64,000 nt of DNA from Rhopalosiphum padi (taxonomy: Eukaryota > Arthropoda > Insecta > Hemiptera > Aphididae). Below, piece by piece: positions 13,142 to 25,598 of this stretch; position 1 is the first letter of the stretch; each line of letters starts with the position of its first letter. Position numbers and translations under genes: made by a program. The DNA lies in NCBI RefSeq assembly GCF_020882245.1, contig NC_083600.1:45603019-45667018 (forward strand), in the 5' to 3' direction. Under the pieces are notes generated by a model. The model was not told the DNA's origin. It was given only the letters and a program-made list of their open reading frames with translations, and searched no databases.

Positions 13142-15744
13142 GTGAGTGTAACAATTTATTACGGATATTGATTGAGCTTTAATTCTTAGAATTACAGAAT
13201 ACTTTTCGAAATACAAATTTTTATACAACCATGCAGGATTCTAAATAATGCATTTGTATTCCCTATCGTTTGATCTATTTTTAGTTTTTTTTTGACATTT
13301 TAATGAGATTATTCTAATTTTAAATTATTTGCAGTGAATTTTAAGTTAAATCCAGACATTTTTTCGTTTATGATTTATGTGTAATTTTGATAATAAATTC
13401 TTAATAACATTTTAAAACTATTTACTCGACAAAATATTTATATTTATTTTAACAAAATATGAATAAACTTTTTCAAAAAAATAGAATTGTACTGTTAATT
13501 TTGCTGTATGAAAGTGGTACCTATAATATTATATAGGCACATAGTATAATATAAAAAAAAATATTCAATTTAGGTATAAAATAAAATTCATTACAATTAT
13601 TATTAATTAATTAGAAAAAATAGATATAATTTATATTAGAATTCTTATTGCTTTTAAATTTTATTGCAGAAATGTAAGTAATTTGTTTAGGTCATATACT
13701 ATCGAGACCTAGTAATATAATTGAACCATTCAATAATAATTGCCAGTATAAAATAGTTTCATAAATAAAAATTATTTGAAAATTTGCTCAGAATACCTCA
13801 AAACTTTATCTTTTTTTTTAAAAAAAAAAGGTATTACGCTTTTAAGGTATTTATGTGGTAATTTAATCGTTGATATAACAATATTAACGGGTCACCGAGT
13901 TATCAGGCTAATAGTGTCAGAGTTAAGATCTAATAACAAATTATTTGATTTCCAATACATTTCTAAACCGTAACTATTATACGAATTTATCATAAATATT
14001 AAAGATTGTATCAAAAACGAATGTTTATTATGATTATTTGCCACTTTTCGTTCATAATATGGTTTTTTCTCTATTTTACAATTATTCAACATATATCTTT
14101 TATATTAAATCGTTGTATTATAATTAAAAGTTTTCAATTTTTTTTAGCTTTATATGATTATACTACCTAATAACAATAAAAAAATTGCTTATAAAAACCT
14201 AAAATCTTGTTTACGATAATATTGAAAACTAGATAGATTGATAAATAAAAAATACTTTTAATATAATTGAGTTTAGTTTCAGTCCTAAAAGAAAAGATAA
14301 GGAAGCAAATGGTACATTAAATATAAAAGCATTCTATTAAAGAAAAGGTCACCTGCGTTTTTTTATAGGATTTTTCAATTTTATTCTTGTATTATCGAAC
14401 GAAAATTTCAAAATGTTTAAAATAACGACATGACTTATTGTTCAAAAATTTTTTTTTTTTTTTTAGTTTTGATGTATCTTGTATGAACTTAATTAAAGTT
14501 ACTATTTTTTTTATTATACTTAAAAATGATTTTAATATTATATACATATATATATATATAGTTATAAAATAGAGTTCAATATTAATGATCGAGGGACGTT
14601 ACAATATAATTGTTATACAAGTAGGTATCCCTACAATAGTTTAACATAATTATGTATTTTTATTAAATATTGTGTAGCCACTGAGTTTAAGAGTACTTGC
14701 CTATTTATAGATTTATTAAAAATTATTATCAACAATTTATTTCAGTTTCTAGATAATAAAATATTAAAACATTTTCTAGGTCAACCTCTTGCTTAATATA
14801 TTATCTAATTTAATTTAATTACCAATAGGTGTATTACCTAATAGGGTACGAAACATAAATTATATATTTTGAGATTAAATATATTTGATAATGTAATAAA
14901 AGGATATTATTAAAATATGCACAGATACAATTTTTTTTTAATTCGACAATTATTAGTAAAAATATAAAATTTACAAAATAACTCGTGTTTAAATTTAAAA
15001 TATTATGTGGAGGAAACCGGACGTTTTGTTTTTAATGGAAAACTTCGAATCAATATAAAATTAACTGCCTTGTCAAAATCCTTGAAAGTAATAAGAATAA
15101 TTAAACATAATATGTTGGTTGAATACGTTACCTTGTGACTTGTGCGTGACATGCATATGTGTATATGTGAGTATGAGCGTATTTTTATATAAGATAGGAT
15201 ATACCTTTCAGTGTAATGGTTATTGGGTGATTTTATTATTGCTTTTCTCTAGTATAGAATTTTTTTTTTTTATTATTAAACCTTGCATAATATCTTTATT
15301 CTAGCATCGGTGATGTTGATAAATAAACTTCCTTTTCAGCATTTCCTAACTCCGAGATAAAAACCCGAGCAAAGATCACACAAACACACATCACATATCC
15401 TTAAATGTACGTGCACTGTCTTACATACTCGAATACATGGTCTGCGATTAATCTTAAATGCGTCAATTCCAAAAATCCCATACCCGATCAGAAATACTCG
15501 AATCTAATACTTATCGTAGGTCCCGTCACGCAAAGTTATTGTTTCTCTACCGGATAGTTGTTGTAATTGTTTTTAGTATTGCATTTCAGTTTGATTACTC
15601 GCTCGTTCCACATCCAAAGCGAATAGTTTTGAAAAATAAAACACCGTTTTGAAATTCCGGTAATTCGTTTGATTCCATTGTTATACATATTATATTATTT
15701 CGCAACGCCTTTTAATATATTTACGGACACGAATATTGTCCCAG
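13142..15744. other. AT-rich non-coding stretch
   Basis: No supported gene. One acceptor at about 14270-14281 (TTTAGTTTCAG) leads to an 18-codon open run ending in TAA near 14340, which could be chance. Poly-T at 14449-14464. A GC-richer patch begins around 15100. Confidence 0.35.
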
Positions 15745-15784
15745 TGGAGTGTATACTATATACAACGTGCGCACAATCATTAAA
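15745..15784 (+). CDS. Weak candidate 40-nt exon
   Basis: Lies between a TTGTCCCAG acceptor and a GTGAGTAC donor. One of two open frames begins GVYTIYNVRT and ends exactly on a codon boundary; entered with one base, it accepts the phase left by 13099-13141. Acceptor pyrimidine tract is modest. No family recognised. Confidence 0.22.
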
Positions 15785-18700
15785 GTGAGTACATCCCCAC
15801 GGCGGACAACTTGGAAAACCGAACAGAAAGAAAAAATAATGAAACACAAAATCTCCTCGTCGCTGTACATGTCGTTTGTGAAACACAATCATTTGATTGA
15901 AAATATAATATTATACCATAACATTATACCAATTTAGTTCGAAACTTTTAAAAACATTGGAATATAATTTTAAACGATATAAAATAACATTAGTCAATAA
16001 ATACCACTACAAATAACAATTATTACCTAAGATCATATCATCTTGCAAGTTATTCAAACGGCAATTAGTGAAAAGCAGAAGGCATAATTAAATAGTATTA
16101 AACGATTTAAATTTATTTATTTAATTGATATTGGAATACTTTAGATTTTACATTAAATTATTATTCTAATTAATCTCCTTGAATATAAATCAATTCAATA
16201 CCTACATACCAATTAACTGTTTGTCGATTGATGTATTTGTATACAAATTATCAATTGATTATATTGTGTTATCTACTTTAACTTATCCTTGCTGGAAGGA
16301 CCAAGTACTAACAAGGCGTATGTTGATCACTTTTACTTCATCACATAAATCTATGCATCGACCAGTATAACTGTAGTTGGGATGTCTAGGGAAATACTGA
16401 TGGGCTATGGGGTTATGTGACTGTGTATATAATATGTATGTATTTTTGTTTGTTTATGTGTACCTACTTAAGAATAATACAAAATGGCAACAGTGTTTGG
16501 TTTGTACAATATAATAATGATAACAGTAATTTCAACTGTATATGGGCAAATAGTAAAAAAAAAAATGGAAAATAATATAAAAGAGTGAATGGCCCTCTTG
16601 TTCAACAGAATAAAACGAACTTAAGTACACAGTTCAATAATACAAAGGCACTCTCAACTTAGCCAAATATAACAATAAATATACAATATCAATAATGATC
16701 GTAACACATTAAAAACTAAATAATAATTGAAGCTTTAGGTACTTACAGTATGATAATTGATGGTGTGCAGATCTAAATATATATATATTTAAATTTAAAT
16801 ATAATTGACTATTGGTTTAAGATTTGAAACAATGTAATATAACTAACAATGGCTACGATGAACGAGCCATAACAATAAAATCCTATAATATATCAGTAAA
16901 ATGATACGTGATGGTGATAAGCTAAGTGTAAATAATATATACCATACAATTTTTATATGATCATACACAGTTGTTGTGTTTCCATATTTACAATTTTCTA
17001 AATTAATGCTCAATATCTATAATGTAATAATTAAATTACATTATTATTAAATAAAAGCTTGAAAAATATGGATATATATACATATATATAAATATTTTTT
17101 ATTATTAATTAAGCACCTTACAATTTTTTTACTACAAAGTACTTGGTATATCTTACCCTTTATTTTTGTATCAAACTATTAAACTTATCTTAAAATAACT
17201 ACCGATTTTAGTATAAAAACAACTGTATAAATAATTTTTAATTTTAAAATGTTAAAAGGAAAAATGTAAAAAGTACAAAATAAAATTATTGTTTTGATTA
17301 AAAGTTGTGCATTTTTTATGTGTAAACAAAATTATATATCTTGTAATACGTTTCAAAAGAGAAAAAAATCTTTATAAGTTTTTGCACAACTTACTATCAA
17401 AAGCAGCAATTGCAATGCATCCATCAATAATAATATTATTATATTTCAGTACCTAATATTGGTTTAGAGAACACCACCTCTCCAAGGAAAACCATAAACA
17501 ATAGTATACAAATCACCTAAATTATAATATCATATTTAATGCATTATTAATAAATTATCGTTCCTCTCTACGCGTATGATGGGTATTATTTATAAACCAA
17601 AAGACGATGCATGAAATATATGAAACAAATGCATACAGATCAAACGTACAAAATATTGTGATAGTATATGTGTTGAACTCGAGTGTTAAAGCGAGTCGAA
17701 AACCTCAATAATTTCTTATTATGTTTGCAAAGATAAAATGTTTCGCAGAAAATATCATGGCGATTTTTTGTTTATTTATTAGCTTTCATAACATTTCAAG
17801 ACTTCAAGTGAGTACATCTATCAAACGTATTTAACACAAAGTTTGTGTAACAGAATGATGAAAATTTTTACTAATCGTAAATATTAGTCATTTTTAAAAA
17901 AAAAAAACCAAAAACGTTTATTATTGAGTATCTTCCACAAGTTTCACTTCTCTATTCGTAAAATCATCATTAAATATTTATAATAATAATTCAATATTAA
18001 ATAAGTTTTATACATTCATGTTCAAATAAATACGAGTAGTTTGTTACAGAATAAAAAACTGAAAATATGTTTTCGTTTAAAAAACTTAGAAATGCGTGCA
18101 ATGTCACGAAAGAAAAAAAATCAGACATGTGTAAAACATTGTATTATATTTACATCATAATATTATATTGTAATAAGAAATAAATAGGTACAACAATAAT
18201 TGTCAGAGAAAATAACACGACAGTCGAAAAATTATTTACCCGACACAATATAAAAATATTGTCAATAGAGCGTATGGCCTGTCAATAGAACTTGAAATGT
18301 ATATTAAACAGCCAACAATTTTCATGAAATCACACCTCCACAAGAATAATATTTCATAGAATATTCATACAGATATTATCATACGGGTATAATAAATATT
18401 CCTATATATCCTTGCACGTACGGCTGTTGTTTTTTTTACACCCCACTTGGTCGTCTATCCGTTTTAATGTACTTTTCTTCTCTTTTCTCTCATTTTATAA
18501 TTTAGTACGTTTCATTCCAGTATACATCCGTATGTTCAACGTACAATGATTTATTGTTTCGCGGAATTTGTGTATATTTTATTTTTCATTTTGTATTTTC
18601 CAAATAGTTAAGCTTCTAAATGTATGTATCCAGTTGACAATTTATTTGTATTATATTATCGTGTGTAGGTACTTTAAAATATTTGAATACTCGTTATTTA

Positions 18701-19430
18701 AATCTCGTCATAATAATATTATTATATTAACTGATTGTATATACTATAGGTATAGTATATAATAAATTAAATATATTATTTATTGTCTAAATGTATTATC
18801 AAAAAATATATCACCAACTGTGTCCTCATAAATCGATAAAATTATAAAATACTATCGGAAAATTTGAATGTCCAATGCGCTTGTTGTCAACTTACTTCGT
18901 TGAGTTCGTTATTTTACGATTTCTTGCAAATCGTGTATTTTAGATTAATAATTCGTATTTTATAGAGAGGAAAAACTTGTGCTGAAATAGCTGTATTATC
19001 CGTTAACACACATTACATTTACGTTATCACTTTATGTAGATCAAAGGACTTGTAACGGTCGTAAAAATTTTAAGGTTAATACTCAAGTTAACGAGGTTAG
19101 GTTATAATTAGGTTATAGAAAATTTAATGAGATAAAAGAAGAGATTTTGTATATTATCGGCCTAGATATTTAAGTTGAGTCACTTGACTTGTTATACTAG
19201 AATGGGCTTTAACGTTGAAAAACGTTTGAGATTTATCTTTGAAAATAATTTCAAGGAGATTAGGTTGGTTATAAAATTATGATTTTTTTAAGTTTGCTTG
19301 TTATCACGTTTTTTGTGACCTAAAGAGCGTTAAAAAATGTCATGACACCATCTATATAAATGGTACTTAAGATGATATAATTTAATTTTTGAAATGTCTT
19401 TATAGCTTTCTAGAAAATTGCAAAAACCAA
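15785..19430. other. AT-rich non-coding stretch
   Basis: Nothing supported. An acceptor at about 17448 opens 22 codons ending in TAA, judged chance-level. A near-perfect AT hairpin (TATATACTATA at 18738-18748, complement at 18751-18761) is present. Two GGTTAGGTTA-like strings near 19095-19115 are too short to interpret. Confidence 0.4.
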
Positions 19431-19440
19431 CCAATACCCC

Positions 19441-19501
19441 GCAGCCTTATGGGAAATCCGTTGTAAGACTCGGGATTCGGCCATGACATAGGTTCGATCC
19501 C
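19441..19501 (+). repeat. tRNA-like SINE head or tRNA pseudogene
   Basis: A perfect pol III B box (GGTTCGATCCC, 19491-19501) follows an A-box-like string (AGCCTTATGGG, about 19443-19453; two mismatches by eye) with about 38 bases between them, the spacing expected in tRNAs. The anticodon and acceptor arms do not pair well, so it is not an intact tRNA gene. The following 90-100 bases end near a T run (about 19570-19588), consistent with a short SINE body. Element limits and family are not established. Confidence 0.5.
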
Positions 19502-19599
19502 ACCGGGAAGAGTAACTTGTTGCATTTTGATACAACTTTTTATCAATTCAACACACATTTGTAGCACTGTTGTACTGATTTTTTTTTAAATAATTTACA

Positions 19600-21129
19600 A
19601 AATATCTTTACAATGTTTTTGTTTTATATACAGTAATTTATCATACTTTTGGTAGCTATTTAAAAATAAATCAAAAAATATATTTTAATTATTTGAGTTT
19701 TTTGTCCAACATGTTATTACAATCTTTTAAATAAAACACAGAATTAAACTAAATTTAGTTAAGAAAAATAATTATTCGTATCACCCGACATCTAGTATGT
19801 TTTTAATACTTTAACAACAATTGTGAACTCATTAGAAATTATAGTATACATTAAACTTGGTAAGTATATTTACACTCTATGACTAAAGAAAAAAACATTT
19901 TTTTTTCCATAAATACAAATATCACTTCTATGATTTTATAAAAAATGTATTTTTTATAACATATCATTCATACCGTATGCAATTTTACATTATTAAAAAA
20001 AAAAATGTGAGTTTCTTGATAATATATTATTTGAAAAACATTAACATATTAAATACAGCTGGTAAAAAGGTTATAAGGTGTATGCCAATATTTTATATAT
20101 ATTTTAATTAATTCTATATATCTTTAAGTGGAATGAAATAAAATAATTGAGTTGAGCTTGAATTTTTAAATCTAGATGTTTCCGTATAATATATGCACTT
20201 ATATTCCACAATATTTCCATATTTATTTTTAACGGAGAACAAAATATAATTTTTGATAAGGCAAAAAGTATTTTTTTGTTTTTAGTGACGGTAAAGAACA
20301 TTACAATAAAGCTTCAAACTCATACTATACAATTAAAATAATTTGTTTTAAATATTGTTTCCTAAAGCTATAGAAAAAAGTAGGTACTTACTATTTTATT
20401 TATAGTTAGTAATAAATGTATTCTATATGCGCTGTGAATATTATTTTTAAATTTCAACTAGTTAAATTATGAGTTTGGTAGTATATACATGTAATATGTA
20501 CACATTTAAATATACAATTCAAGGGTGGATTAAAGATTTAAATTTATAAAATAATATAAAATATTTTTTAGTACGAAATGAATCCAAAAAATACTATGTT
20601 CTACAATTTTTTTTTTTTAAATAATTAATTTGCTTGATTTAAATTTTAGTGATTGTTTTTTAAATCTATTATCGGATTTACAGTAAATTGATTTGTGTAA
20701 CTTTTCATACAATAATATAGTTGTTTCATAATAAGTACTCAACTCTTGATATGAATCTCAAAAGTTTAGAAAATTTAATTTATAAATAACATTGGAATAG
20801 TATGTTAAGATGCTACGATTAGATAATATTACAACACATTTTTTTCTCTTAAACTCATTGTCATCAAGTCACATTTTAATAACGTAATTCTTTGACATAA
20901 ATAAATTTTACTCAAAATAAATAACTTTGAATATCTTCATTTAAATAATCTAAATGAACATTTTAAACTATACAAAAATAATAATTATTCACTAAAAATG
21001 TGTCAACCTACAGTTTGTGCAACGCGATAAATGCGTTACAATATTATTTTATTTAAGTTTAAGATGAATACTGCAGGTAACGAAGAATAAATACATTTTT
21101 AATATCAATTTAAAATCTATTTCATAAAG
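19600..21129. other. AT-rich non-coding stretch
   Basis: Homopolymers and A/T runs, stops in all frames. A good minus-strand acceptor near 20057-20060 opens only five codons. Nothing supported. Confidence 0.45.
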
Positions 21130-21220
21130 GTCTCTTCGTGGATGAATTAATATGCTATGTTCCGCAAATGTTTAGTTATTCAAAGCGATGGGATAATGGA
21201 ATCTACATTACTTCAAACAG
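21130..21220 (+). CDS. Candidate 91-nt exon
   Basis: One frame is open for the whole length (29 codons), beginning LFVDELICYV and including SYSKRWDNGI, a composition that looks protein-like. The donor AACAG|GTAAATCG is good; the acceptor (TATTTCATAAAG) is poor. An alternative acceptor inside (ATGTTTAG) would give a shorter 44-nt exon in the same frame. An ATG within (MFSYSKRW...) could also make it a first coding exon. Product unknown. Confidence 0.28.
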
Positions 21221-22540
21221 GTAAATCGTCGTGGGACACCCTCGAGTTTAGGTACCTAAGTATACGTACAAACACGAATTCGAATTCTATTAATTTTGGA
21301 TTAGTTGACAATTTGAAACGGAAAGAATATTGTTAGATAACAAATTTGAACAGTTTTACGTCCAAACATAAAAACGTATATACATTTTTAAAACGGTTTC
21401 CCTAAAACATCATCAGTTATGTTATTGGAAGGCGATATTTGTGAATTGGTGATACGTTATAGTCGTTATAGGTACTATTACGATATTAATAATTATTGTT
21501 TTTTAAATTTTGTGAACAAACACATTCATAGTTTTATATTTCATTGGCTATCAATACCTATGATAATCGGAAAACAATTTTTATGTATTATCATAATGAA
21601 AATGGTTTTGTTTTTTAAGTTTTTAAAATACAGTAAATTAATTTCAAGTATCGGTAAAATATAAGATAAACTATTTAATTTTGTATGTTGTGTTTATGTG
21701 TGTGTTTTGACACAATTGCTTTTTATTTTAAATCCTCGCTCGATTTAGGATAATAAAACAATAATATTATAAATTAAAAGTAAAATACATATTATATTCA
21801 GAAATATAAATTAAATATAATGGCAAGTATTTATTATGAGCCCTAAAGGTAAGTATCTAAATTATATTATGGGAAATGCGTGTAGAGATGTACTAAAGGT
21901 AAATAATTTAAAATTGAATTAAGAGGTGTAATGTGTGGTGGTATACAAGATGTCATCAAATTTCAGTCCACTATTTTGCTCATTTATATTTTAAAAACAT
22001 ATAAATAATATTTAGGTACAATGTTCGATGACGATATGAGTATAGCAACAAACATTTGATTCTGGAGTTCAAAATTTAAAAAAAGGTGTTTTGAAAAAAA
22101 ATAGGCTTAATTATTTGTTTCTGTCAAAAAATATCAGATTATAAAATTGTTAAATAATTGCATCAACTCAATAATACATCCTGTATACTATAAAACAAAG
22201 TTGAGTACCAATTTATACTGCACTAAATAATTCCGAACAAATATGTGCTCATTCTACGGTATCTCTCAGGAACGATAATACTATATTATGAAATAACCAG
22301 CTATAGGCGTGTTTTATATCGGTGACAATGAGAGTAGTTATAAAATATATCTAGATCAAAATAAATGGAAAAAAATATTGTAAGAGTTTATGGTAACAAC
22401 TCGACTAACGGTTTTTTCGGTAGAATTTAGGAACGATTTTATATCGTTTATCGTATTTTTTTTTTATGATTATTTCTCCGTCATCACCGTTTCGCTGTTT
22501 TCTAAATGATGTGCACCCTAATGAATCTACCGTAAAGTTT
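21221..22540. other. AT-rich non-coding stretch
   Basis: No supported feature. An 81-codon frame at 21419-21664 is rich in I, Y, F and K and lacks recognisable motifs; treated as chance. Confidence 0.4.
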
Positions 22541-23060
22541 TGTTGACACAGTTCAACAGTGGCGGCATATACACCCACGGCGATGGTGGCTGTTTATAAC
22601 TGTGTAATTAACCCAAACGTTTAGCGGTTTTAGTAGCGACGGTGGCGGGTGATCGTGATAAGTGGAGAGATAGATAGATAGAGAGAAAGAGAGAGAGAGA
22701 GAGAGAAATATAAAAAGAAGAGAAACAGAGAGTCATACGGAAAAGAGAGAAGAGACGTAGGCAGTGGTGAGAGTGAGTGAGTGAGTGAGATAAAAAGAGA
22801 CGAAGAGAGAGAGACTGATAGACAGACAGACAGAGAAAGAGAGGTCTAATTGAAGGGCTCAATAACACGACCACGTAATTAAGTGAGTGCGCTCGAGTTT
22901 TTCCCGGACAAACAAAACGTTTTTACTGCTGCACCACCGATAATACCTATCCACCGTTTTAACGGTCCACCCGCACGCTCTTTCACCAGCTCTTGACGAA
23001 TTTGAGGAGTGAGGAAGACTCGCAAGGATTGAACGGCAGAGATTGTTTTTTTAGTTTTTA
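22541..23060. promoter_or_regulatory. GC-elevated island with GA-rich repeats, possible promoter
   Basis: The island combines CpG-rich flanks (22550-22650 and 22860-23040) with a GA microsatellite core. GA repeats bind GAGA-type factors in insects and often sit in promoters or 5' UTRs. A donor-like GTGAGTGC follows the core on the plus strand near 22885, suggesting a non-coding first exon, but no start site can be fixed. It also lies downstream of the minus-strand exon pair at 23416-25598, so strand assignment is open. Confidence 0.35.
22670..22845. repeat. GA / GTGA / GACA microsatellite cluster
   Basis: Consecutive tracts of GA (about 22678-22706), GTGA (about 22768-22789) and GACA/GA (about 22804-22842) are visible directly. 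The 88-codon minus-strand frame across it, rich in L and S, is just the translation of the repeat. Confidence 0.9.
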
Positions 23061-23415
23061 ATCGTTAACTATACATTTTTCTCACCATTTACACAGTTGC
23101 ATTATATCTTACACTTTTCTGCTCGATGGTTATAAACTATAATATAGGCATTTACGTAAAGACAATAACATTGCAATATTCACTTATATCTATGTATTTT
23201 TATTGTCTAGGCAGATAATAAACAATAATATGATATGATGTAGCTAATCAAAAATAGAGTTTTTTAAAGTATTAATATTCAATCAATTGATTCTCACGAT
23301 CAATTGTTTTTTTTTTTTCAATTTTTCGTGATATAAAAAAAATCATTATATAATGTGTCAATTTACTATAATGTTACGCGTTATGATTTTATGAAAAGAT
23401 ATTCTTTAGTCTTAC

Positions 23416-23467
23416 AAAATATGAGCTTATATGACGAATAGTTTCACTTAAATTCAATAGCGTACAT
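23416..23467 (-). CDS. Candidate 52-nt exon, in phase with 25528-25598
   Basis: On the minus strand it follows a very good acceptor (a T tract then ACTTTATACCAG) and ends at GTAAGAC. Only one frame is open: one base, then 17 codons starting CTLLNLSETI and ending on a codon boundary. The exon upstream on this strand (25528-25598) leaves two bases, so the two join into one uninterrupted frame across a 2.06-kb intron. Family not recognised. The phase match has about a one-in-three chance of arising by luck, so it supports rather than proves the pair. Confidence 0.42.
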
Positions 23468-23636
23468 CTGGTATAAAGTAAAAAAAAAAATGAAAACTGA
23501 TGGTACTTGGCAGACGGTGTGTAGAGATTCGCTTTACGGACGTTTTTCCATTATAAACCTATAGGGGCATGACAAATATCCGTGTGGTGGCTCCTCCCTG
23601 TCCTTCCATAAATGATGCCTCTGTTTGAAATACAAT

Positions 23637-23870
23637 TTATACAACGTATTTCTTTTTTACTTTACTGTTACATCCATTTGCTTCGAGGTTATACTGTTTT
23701 GTGTACAACGATACTGTTAAACAAGTATGACTAAGCAAAACTTCGTACCCGAATAAATTGTGTAAAAATCTTAATGTGTTTAGAATGAGCTTTTGGTTTG
23801 TCATTATTGTTATGGGGAAACGAACAATTTTTCCTAGATTTGAAACAAAATTGTTTACAATATCAAACAT
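23637..23870 (-). CDS. 77-codon ATG open frame, doubtful
   Basis: Starts at a real ATG and runs MFDIVNNFVS... to a stop, on the same strand and between the two minus-strand exon candidates. No signal peptide, domain or motif recognised. It would lie within their intron. At this base composition a frame of this length can occur by chance. Confidence 0.15.
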   Translation of the reverse strand: MFDIVNNFVSNLGKIVRFPITIMTNQKLILNTLRFLHNLFGYEVLLSHTCLTVSLYTKQYNLEANGCNSKVKKKYVV

Positions 23871-25527
23871 GATTTATGCTACAGGCCTAAATCATATTTA
23901 TATTTGTGATTTAAAACCGACTACGATGTAGTATATTTTTTAGATTCTGAGAAAATCAATTGATGTGTAAGTAGTTCTATAACCATATATTTTATTTTAT
24001 TTATATAGGTAAATTAATTTATCATTTTACCATATTCTAATAAACAATATATCCAATGCTAGTATGTACTTAATCTTCTATAATTATAAAATAATTATAA
24101 TTATACTAGTTTATATTTCTATAAATATATATTTTATCAGGTAAAACTATAAATTATTAATTATTGTTTTGATATTTTATATATAAAAAAAAAAAATTCA
24201 TAATAATAATAATATTTTTATAGACATTGTAATTTATCTAATATTAATAATTTTATCAATCTCATCAGAATATAAATAATGGTTATGGTAATAAATGATT
24301 TTATATTTCACAAAAATAAATTATATTACAAAAAAAAATGTTGTATATACGGTAAGTTTATACTATATTATTTATGTTATTCGTGAGAAAATACCATATA
24401 TTTTAAAAATCAAACTGTATAAAAACAAAAAAACATTTATTTTTATCATATTATAATACAATTATTATAAGGCAATTTAATTTTCAAAAAATTAAATAGC
24501 TTTGAAGTTAGTACATTATCGTGCATTTACTAATTTTAAAATTCTGTTTCAATACCTAATTTAATTTTCTGTTATAATATACAATCAAATTATTAACATA
24601 CATATTGATGTCATATGGCCTACTTGTAACATTTAAAATTATAATCCAATTGTATTAAACTGAGACAGTACCTATGTTGGTATTGATGAAACTTTTAATA
24701 TTTAAATTTGATCGATTTATCGATATAACACCAGACAAGTATAAATTAAAATATAATACATTTATTATAGTTTTGACTACCCATAGTAAGTATTAAAGGC
24801 AATAAAAACCTTAAATAATATTCGGACAAGTGGATAGTGATGTAAAATATTCATGTTTAAGAGTTATTTTGATAATAATATTTTTTGTATGGTTAGTCTC
24901 GAAAAGCTGAAATGTATATTGAGTCAACCTGCTAGAAGTGAATTTAATTCAATTTACATATCATTATACGTAGTTGTACACTTGTGCCTTATCCAATTCC
25001 AAATACCAAATAAGGAAATTGTCGTGGCGCTGATATTGCACTATATGTATATTATTATACACAGTTCAGTAAGATTAGTTATATTCGTAAATTAAACGGC
25101 TTTTTTCGATACATGGCCAATACTGTGACTACAGTTTAAAGGACGTCAAATTATTAAATAAACACCGTTGTTTACAAATCCAACAAAATCATGAACATAC
25201 GCCTAAAGTCTGTCATAAGCATTAAGCATAGAACGAGTGTATACCTAAGTGGTCACTCGACGCGCATACGGATAAAAGCCACGCGGAATATCGATTGGCA
25301 CAAATAAAAACCTAACTGTTTTGTTATGTTGTTAACTGTTATGTTTTTGTTATTGTTATTATTTGTGTTGCACCACTATAATTTAATATAATAATATAAT
25401 AAAATATTCAGGGATGTATCACATTCCACACAATATAAAATCCGGTATTCCATTAAAATAATTTGTGTTACTTTCAAAACCAAATAAAATCATATGCTAC
25501 AAAATTGTTTAATAGATAGGTACTCAC
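23871..25527. other. AT-rich stretch, probable intron of the minus-strand candidate gene
   Basis: Stops in all frames, long A/T runs, no repeats or RNA genes recognised. An 80-codon plus-strand frame at 24853-25095 shows no family-like motif. Confidence 0.4.
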
Positions 25528-25598
25528 AGTATTTTACTATACGCCGGACATTCGGTTTGTTCGACTATGGACTTGAAAGCCGAATAAATCACATCGTT
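25528..25598 (-). CDS. Candidate 71-nt internal coding exon (best in the window)
   Basis: On the minus strand a long T-rich tract ends in TTTGTTTCAG and is followed by 71 bases and then GTGAGTACC, both near-ideal splice signals. Exactly one frame is open: 23 codons from NDVIYSAFKS through EQTECPAYSK, plus two bases. The amino acid mix is balanced and unlike the I/Y/N/K-rich chance frames nearby. The GC level is well above its surroundings. It starts in phase 0. I do not recognise the family. It implies a minus-strand gene with large introns crossing this part of the window; the next candidate exon is 23416-23467. Confidence 0.6.

Noticed and set aside
17450..17521. 22-codon run after an acceptor, ending in TAA
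   Set aside because: Length expected by chance at this composition, and no partner exon.
22608..22874. 88-codon minus-strand frame rich in L and S
   Set aside because: It is the translation of the GA microsatellite cluster.
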